DNA of 64,000 nt. Origin: Bradyrhizobium sp. BR 10289 (GTDB taxonomy: Bacteria > Pseudomonadota > Alphaproteobacteria > Rhizobiales > Xanthobacteraceae). The stretch lies in contig NZ_JACOFR010000015.1 of NCBI RefSeq assembly GCF_019455385.1, positions 62,001-126,000 of the forward strand, in the 5' to 3' direction. The notes below the pieces were generated by a model, which had not been told where the DNA came from, made no database searches, and saw only the letters and a program-made list of their open reading frames with translations. Every line of letters begins with the position of its first letter. Within the stretch, counting starts at the first letter, position 1. Positions 59,918-64,000 of the stretch are shown here, piece by piece. Position numbers and translations under genes: made by a program.

Positions 59918-59931
59918 TGGCATCGGCTTAA
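59918..59931. promoter_or_regulatory. Polysaccharide-cluster motif, site 4
   Basis: The reverse complement reads TTAAGCCGATGCCA. It lies in the gap between the O-antigen ligase and the acetyltransferase genes, about 80 bp before the latter's start. Confidence 0.5.
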
Positions 59932-60010
59932 CGATAAGCACCGACGTCGCTTGTGGTCGCCGGCAAAACGTTATCTAGCTGGAAACATTCAGTAACTGCA
60001 TGCCACGCAA

Positions 60011-61156
60011 ATGACGTTTCTCAGCGTCGAGCAACCAGGTGATCTTGTGTCCAGCGCGTCGGGAATCGCGGTCGATTTCCTGCGTGACTGGCGGCAGGCC
60101 GCATCGCGCCTGAAGGCCGGCCACCGTACCGCTTTCCAGCATGGTTACTGGCTCGACGCCTGGTACGCGGCATTTCACGATCATGCCCCGCTGATCGCCG
60201 TGATCTCCGATGCCGCGACCGGCAGGGAGATCGCGCTGGTGCCGATGATCAGCCATGTCAGGCGCGGCATCCGCATCGTTGAGTTCGCCGATCTCGGGGT
60301 CTCTGACAACAACGCGCCGATCCTGGCCAGCGATGCGGCATTCGATCCAGCCGACGCACGCGCCATCGGCACGGCACTGGTCGATGGCCTGCGCGCCTTG
60401 CCCGACGGCTTCGATCTGCTGCGTCTGAAGAAGATGCCGGCCCATGTCGGTAGCAAGCCGAACCCGCTGGTGTCGCTCGGCCGTCTGGGATCGTGCTCGG
60501 TCAACGGCAACCTCGTGCTCACCGGCGACGACTACGTCGACTATCGCGCATCGATCAGGCGTCTCCAGCTGCCGCGCTGCTGGCGCGTGTTCAGCCGTCT
60601 CGGCGATGCGCGGTTCGAGATCGCCAGGGATGTGGCGCGTGCGCGCGAGCTGCTCGATGTGATGGATGGGCAGCAGGAGGAACGAATGCGGCAGCTCGGC
60701 TCGCGCTTCGTTCTCAACGACGATGTCCATGCCGGCTTCTATCGCGAGGTAGCGCGCCGAGGTGTTGCAGACGGCTATGCCGTCGTCTCCGCGCTGGTCT
60801 GCGATAAGGGCGTCGTTGCGACCACGTTCGGCGTCCGCTATGGCGCGACCTATTTCCTGCTACGCATCAGCCACACCGGCAAGACCTGGGCGAATTTCTC
60901 GCCAGGGCTGCTCGTGACCGAATGCACCATGGAGGCGCTCCATACACAGGGCGTGCGCCGCTTCGATCTCAGCATCGGCAATCAGGACTACAAGCGCCGA
61001 CTCGGGGCCGAACGGGTGCCGCTGACCGATGTCAGCGTCGCACTGTCCTGGCGCGGCGCTCCTTACGCCTGGCGCGATCACGCCGCGCAGGGCCTGCGCC
61101 GCCATCCGAGGCTCGCCGCATTCGCGGCGCGCGCGATGGGGAAAGGCACGCGCTAG
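60011..61156 (+). CDS. CelD/BcsL-like GNAT acetyltransferase
   Basis: The protein has 381 residues. Segments FQHGYWLDAWYAAFHDHAPLIAVIS and YFLLRISHTGKTWANFSPGLLVTECTMEALHTQGVRRFDLSIGNQDYKRRLG are diagnostic of the CelD-type double GNAT fold. LGVSDNNAPIL resembles the donor-binding turn. The product probably acetylates the cellulose-like or acidic polysaccharide made by the cluster. It has no obvious signal peptide, so it acts on cytoplasmic precursors. The ribosome site is not strong. Confidence 0.85.
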   Translation: MTFLSVEQPGDLVSSASGIAVDFLRDWRQAASRLKAGHRTAFQHGYWLDAWYAAFHDHAPLIAVISDAATGREIALVPMISHVRRGIRIVEFADLGVSDNNAPILASDAAFDPADARAIGTALVDGLRALPDGFDLLRLKKMPAHVGSKPNPLVSLGRLGSCSVNGNLVLTGDDYVDYRASIRRLQLPRCWRVFSRLGDARFEIARDVARARELLDVMDGQQEERMRQLGSRFVLNDDVHAGFYREVARRGVADGYAVVSALVCDKGVVATTFGVRYGATYFLLRISHTGKTWANFSPGLLVTECTMEALHTQGVRRFDLSIGNQDYKRRLGAERVPLTDVSVALSWRGAPYAWRDHAAQGLRRHPRLAAFAARAMGKGTR

Positions 61157-61238
61157 CGCGGCTGCGACCTGCGGGTTGCAGGGTCACGCGAATAACGCAA
61201 TCGTTGTGCTATCGTCGCCGCAGCAGCCCGGAGGCGAC

Positions 61239-62123
61239 ATGGAAGATCGTTCGGCAAAATATCGCGCATTCTATGCGCAACTGATTTGTGCCGCGGCAAG
61301 AGCCACGGATCCCCGTCTCGAGGACGCTTTTCGCACCGTCAGGCGCGAGCCCTTCGCCGGGCCCGGCCCGTGGTCGATCGCGCTCGGCGGCCACCCCTAC
61401 GTCGTCACGCCCGACGATGACCCCGCCTTCCTCTATCAGAACACGCTGCTCGCGCTCGACAGCGCGCGGGGCCTTAACATCGGAATGCCCGGCGCGCACG
61501 CTTATTGGCTCACGGGCTGCGCCGTAAAGGAAGGCGAGACCGTGATCCAGATCGGCGCGGGCAGCGGCTATTACACCGCGATCCTGGCGCATCTCGTCGG
61601 CCCCGGCGGCCGCGTCCATGCCTATGAGATCGACGAACGCCTGGCGGCCCTTGCGCGCGACAATTTGAAGGACGTTCCTCACGTCGAGGTGCGCGACCGT
61701 TCGGGCGTCGCGGCCGATCTGCCCAGGACCGATGTGATCTATGTCTGCGCCGGCGCGGCGCAGCCGGCCGCGGAATGGCTCGACGCCTTGCGGCCCGGCG
61801 GGCGGCTGCTGTTTCCGCTCGCGCCCGAAGGCATGCTCGGCGGCATGCTGATGATCACGCGCCCGGACGAAGGCGCGATCTGGCCGGCGAAATTCCTCAG
61901 CCGTGCGCAGTTCATCGGTTGTGCGGGTTTGCAGGATGCGGAGGCCGCCCGGCGGCTGGCCGACGCCTTCGCAAAGGGATGGGAGAGCGTGCAGTCGTTG
62001 CGAAGGGAAGGGGCTCCCGACGAGACCTGCTGGTTCGCCGGCGAGGGCTGGTGGCTGTCGACGGCACCGGCGCCGGCTGCGACTGCGTCGATCAATCCCT
62101 ACGCGGATATCACGCAGACTTAG
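61239..62123 (+). CDS. Protein-L-isoaspartate methyltransferase-like protein
   Basis: The protein has 294 residues. The ATG at 61239 follows GGAGGCGAC. The SAM motif is ETVIQIGAGSGYYTAILAHLVGPGGRVHAYEID, and DVIYVCAGAAQPAAEWLDALRPGGRLLFPL matches the PCMT family's later motif. The N-terminal FRTVRREPFAGPGPW is the substrate-side block of L-isoaspartyl methyltransferases. The C-terminal 70 residues are extra relative to PIMT, so its substrate may differ. It lies between polysaccharide and stress genes. Confidence 0.85.
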   Translation: MEDRSAKYRAFYAQLICAAARATDPRLEDAFRTVRREPFAGPGPWSIALGGHPYVVTPDDDPAFLYQNTLLALDSARGLNIGMPGAHAYWLTGCAVKEGETVIQIGAGSGYYTAILAHLVGPGGRVHAYEIDERLAALARDNLKDVPHVEVRDRSGVAADLPRTDVIYVCAGAAQPAAEWLDALRPGGRLLFPLAPEGMLGGMLMITRPDEGAIWPAKFLSRAQFIGCAGLQDAEAARRLADAFAKGWESVQSLRREGAPDETCWFAGEGWWLSTAPAPAATASINPYADITQT

Positions 62124-62131
62124 CATGCGAC

Positions 62132-62159
62132 GGCGGCATCCCCGAAAGAGAATGCCGCC
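62132..62159. terminator. Hairpin between convergent methyltransferase and WrbA genes
   Basis: GGCGGCAT and ATGCCGCC arms of 8 bp surround a 12-base loop. No long T run follows, so it could act as a bidirectional, Rho-assisted or weak intrinsic terminator. Confidence 0.5.
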
Positions 62160-62168
62160 CGCATCGCA

Positions 62169-62768
62169 TCAGCCATGAAGCTTCTTCGCCGTCTCCGCGA
62201 TCTGGCGGCCCTGATAGCGCGCGCCGGCGAGCTCGTTGGCGCTGGGCTGGCGGCTGCCGTCACCGCCGGCGATCGTGGTGGCTCCGTAGGGCGCGCCGCC
62301 GGTGACCTCGTCGAGCTTCATCTGGCCGGCAAAGCCGTAATTCATGCCGACCACGACCATGCCGAAATGCAGCAAATTGGTGATGATCGAGAACAGCGTC
62401 GTCTCCTGGCCGCCATGCTGGGTCGCGGTCGAGGTGAAGGCGCCGCCGACCTTGCCGTGCAGCGCGCCCTTGGCCCAGAGCCCGCCGGCCTGGTCGAGGA
62501 AGTTGGCCATCTGCGAGGCCATCCGGCCGAAGCGGGTGCCGGTGCCGACGATGATCGCGTCATAGTTGGCGAGGTCTTCGATCTTGGCAACCGGGGCGGC
62601 CTGATCGACCTTGTAATAGGAGGCCTTGGCGACCTCGGCCGGCACCAGCTCCGGCACGCGCTTGATGTCGACGGTGGCGCCGGCCTCGCGCGCGCCTTCG
62701 GCGACGGCATTGGCCATCGCTTCGATGTGGCCATAGGCGGAATAATAGAGGACGAGAACTTTGGTCAT
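62169..62768 (-). CDS. wrbA: NAD(P)H:quinone oxidoreductase, WrbA family
   Basis: The protein has 199 residues. The ATG at 62768 follows ACGGAGACCATC; the upstream frame extension overlaps a repeat. The flavodoxin-like FMN site is VLVLYYSAYGHIEAMANAVAEGA. GTGTRFGRMASQMANFLDQAGGLWAKGALHGKVGGAFTST and MNYGFAG are WrbA signatures. It performs two-electron reduction of quinones and protects against oxidative stress in the cytoplasm. Confidence 0.96.
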   Translation of the reverse strand: MTKVLVLYYSAYGHIEAMANAVAEGAREAGATVDIKRVPELVPAEVAKASYYKVDQAAPVAKIEDLANYDAIIVGTGTRFGRMASQMANFLDQAGGLWAKGALHGKVGGAFTSTATQHGGQETTLFSIITNLLHFGMVVVGMNYGFAGQMKLDEVTGGAPYGATTIAGGDGSRQPSANELAGARYQGRQIAETAKKLHG

Positions 62769-62815
62769 GATGGTCTCCGTTGAGTGGAACTGATGGGTTG
62801 AGTTGTTTTGTGCGC

Positions 62816-62906
62816 TGTCATTGCCGGGCCTGACCCGGCAATCCATCGCTCTTCGAAAAGCTCCTTGCGAAGGGATGGATGCCCGGGTCAAGCCCGGGCA
62901 AGACGA
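62816..62906. repeat. Family C-like intergenic palindromic element, copy 3
   Basis: TGTCATTGCCGGGCCTGACC starts the left, and GGGTCAAGCCCGGGCAAGAC lies near the right end, a diverged version of 23507 and 31251. ATCCATCGCTCTTCG and CGAAGGGATGGAT form the inner pair. It lies between wrbA and the pirin gene. Confidence 0.75.
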
Positions 62907-62918
62907 CTTCTCGTGTGG

Positions 62919-63617
62919 TTACGCCGCGTCGACGAGCACGAGTTCGGAGTCTTCGAGCGCCGTGATCTTCAGGCTCTCTTCGTCGCGGATCGCGACGCCG
63001 TCGCGGGCATTGACGCGCACGCCGTTGATCTCGACGGATCCCGCTGCCGGCACGAGGTAGAGATGCCGGGACCTCTCGGGCGCGTACTCCGCGCTCTCGC
63101 CGGCCTTCAGCGTGGTGGCGAGCACCCGCGCATCGGCGCGGATCGGCAACGCGTCGGTGTCACCTTTGATCCCGCTGGCGATGGTCACGAGCTTGCCGGA
63201 GCGGTCGGCCTTCGGAAACGGCTTTGACCCCCAGGTCGGCTGTCCCCCGCGCTGTGTCGGCTCGATCCAGATCTGGAAGATCCGCGTCTGGTGCGGTTCC
63301 AGATTATACTCGGAGTGGCGGATGCCGCTGCCGGCGCTCATCACCTGCACGTCGCCCGCTTCGGTACGGCCCTCGTTGCCGAGGCTGTCCTGATGGGTGA
63401 TCGCGCCTTCACGCACATAGGTGATGATCTCCATGTTGGCGTGGGGATGGGCGGGAAAGCCGGTGTTCGGCGCGATTTCGTCGTCGTTCCACACCCGCAA
63501 CGCGCCGTGGCCCATATTGTTCGGGTCATAATGGCTGGCGAAGGAGAAATGATGCTTTGCTTTCAGCCAGCCGTGATCGGCGCCGCCGAGTTTAGCAAAT
63601 GGTCTGAGTTCGATCAT
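62919..63617 (-). CDS. Pirin-family bicupin protein
   Basis: The protein has 232 residues. The ATG at 63617 follows AAGGAAACATTCCC. The metal-binding motif of the N-terminal cupin is GFPAHPHANMEIITYV plus H in GSGIRHSEYN with glutamate. The C-terminal cupin is more diverged. YhhW/pirin proteins are Fe-dependent quercetin dioxygenase-like or redox-sensing proteins. It is upstream of wrbA on the same strand, separated by a palindromic element, and both are associated with redox stress. Confidence 0.9.
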   Translation of the reverse strand: MIELRPFAKLGGADHGWLKAKHHFSFASHYDPNNMGHGALRVWNDDEIAPNTGFPAHPHANMEIITYVREGAITHQDSLGNEGRTEAGDVQVMSAGSGIRHSEYNLEPHQTRIFQIWIEPTQRGGQPTWGSKPFPKADRSGKLVTIASGIKGDTDALPIRADARVLATTLKAGESAEYAPERSRHLYLVPAAGSVEINGVRVNARDGVAIRDEESLKITALEDSELVLVDAA

Positions 63618-63651
63618 GGGAATGTTTCCTTGGGATAGAGGGGGGGTGGCG

Positions 63652-64000
63652 CTATGCGCCAAACCCGCCGTCGACATTGAGCACGGTGCCGGTGACGAAG
63701 GAGGCTTCCGGGCTGGCGAGGAAGACTATTCCGGCGGCGACCTCCTCGGGGCGGCCGAAGCGCTGCAGCGCGTGCTGCTTGCGTTGCGCTTCCGCGAAGT
63801 CGCGGTCGTCGTCCGGGTTCATGTCGGTGTTGATCGAGCCGGGCTGCACCACGTTGACGGTGATGCCGCGCGGACCGAGGTCGCGCGCCGCGCCCTTGGT
63901 GTAGCCGACGACGGCCGCCTTGGTGGCGACGTAATCGGCAAGGCCCGGGAACGAGGCGCGGTCGGCGAGCATCGAACCGACGGTGACGATGCGGCCGCCG
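63652..64000 (-). CDS. SDR-family oxidoreductase, C-terminal fragment
   Basis: About 116 residues are visible; the N-terminus lies beyond the right edge. The sequence starts GGRIVTVGSMLADRASFPGLADYVATKAAV, holding the active-site S and Y-x3-K (YVATK). LGPRGITVNVVQPGSINTDMNP and EEVAAGIVFLASPEASFVTGTVLNVDGGFGA are the classical-SDR C-terminus. It is probably a 3-ketoacyl-ACP-reductase-like enzyme, in line with the neighbouring redox genes, substrate unknown. Confidence 0.9.
   Translation of the reverse strand, partial: GGRIVTVGSMLADRASFPGLADYVATKAAVVGYTKGAARDLGPRGITVNVVQPGSINTDMNPDDDRDFAEAQRKQHALQRFGRPEEVAAGIVFLASPEASFVTGTVLNVDGGFGA

Noticed and set aside
1..64000. tRNA, rRNA or riboswitch genes
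   Set aside because: No cloverleaf, conserved rRNA segment or known riboswitch consensus was recognised when reading the intergenic regions.

Overview
The window looks like chromosomal DNA of a Bradyrhizobium-like alphaproteobacterium. The evidence is high GC with strong G/C third-position bias, many long antisense reading frames, a single-chain indolepyruvate ferredoxin oxidoreductase, many solute-binding, flavin-monooxygenase and amidohydrolase genes, and numerous short palindromic intergenic elements of the kind common in Bradyrhizobium and Rhodopseudomonas. The genus is inferred from gene content; no marker gene is present. I saw no tRNA, rRNA, CRISPR array, transposase or phage gene.

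Layout. 1-3.4 kb: a truncated FAD monooxygenase, a degenerate alpha/beta hydrolase, an AlkB-like dioxygenase and small proteins. 3.4-7.2 kb: a leftward operon of a DUF4173-type membrane protein, an OmpR-type regulator and a histidine kinase. 7.4-11.9 kb: a membrane-anchored NagZ-like hydrolase, then a hydantoinase/dihydropyrimidinase with a family-5 solute-binding protein. 12-13.7 kb: a divergent TetR / PspA-YiaA envelope-stress module with three matching operators. 13.9-26.7 kb: a catabolic block with two paralogous amidohydrolases, a Rieske protein, a zinc ribbon, SDR, ALDH, old yellow enzyme, GFA-like protein, ThDP decarboxylase, LLM monooxygenase and M20 peptidase. 26.8-31.2 kb: a complete acidic amino-acid ABC importer followed by a D-amino-acid transaminase. 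31.4-36 kb: an EmrAB-type pump operon with a divergent LysR regulator. 36-45 kb: amidase, the 1149-residue indolepyruvate ferredoxin oxidoreductase with a divergent Lrp regulator, and an ldh-LLM-FAH operon. 45.4-62.1 kb: a four-GAF GGDEF-EAL protein beside an exopolysaccharide cluster (galE, WecG-type transferase, Wzz/BY-kinase-like protein, methyltransferases, three glycosyltransferases, O-antigen ligase, CelD-like acetyltransferase). 62.2-64 kb: WrbA, pirin and a truncated SDR.

How the parts fit. The left and middle of the window serve scavenging and oxidation of nitrogenous and aromatic or aryl-alpha-keto compounds. Transporters feed hydantoinase, amidase, peptidase, transaminase and IOR steps, and decarboxylase, ALDH and monooxygenases process the carbon skeletons. 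The right third builds and exports a surface polysaccharide, and the adjacent c-di-GMP enzyme is a plausible controller.

The most interesting DNA-level signals are: a 14-bp motif present once in each of four promoter-containing intergenic regions of the polysaccharide cluster; three matching palindromes around a clear promoter at the TetR/PspA junction; two near-identical GATTATC-N11-GATARTC boxes between emrA and the LysR gene; a 30-bp phased repeat upstream of the Lrp gene; a perfect 15-bp hairpin between the glt binding-protein and permease genes; and at least 11 palindromic elements of five families that occupy most convergent gene junctions.
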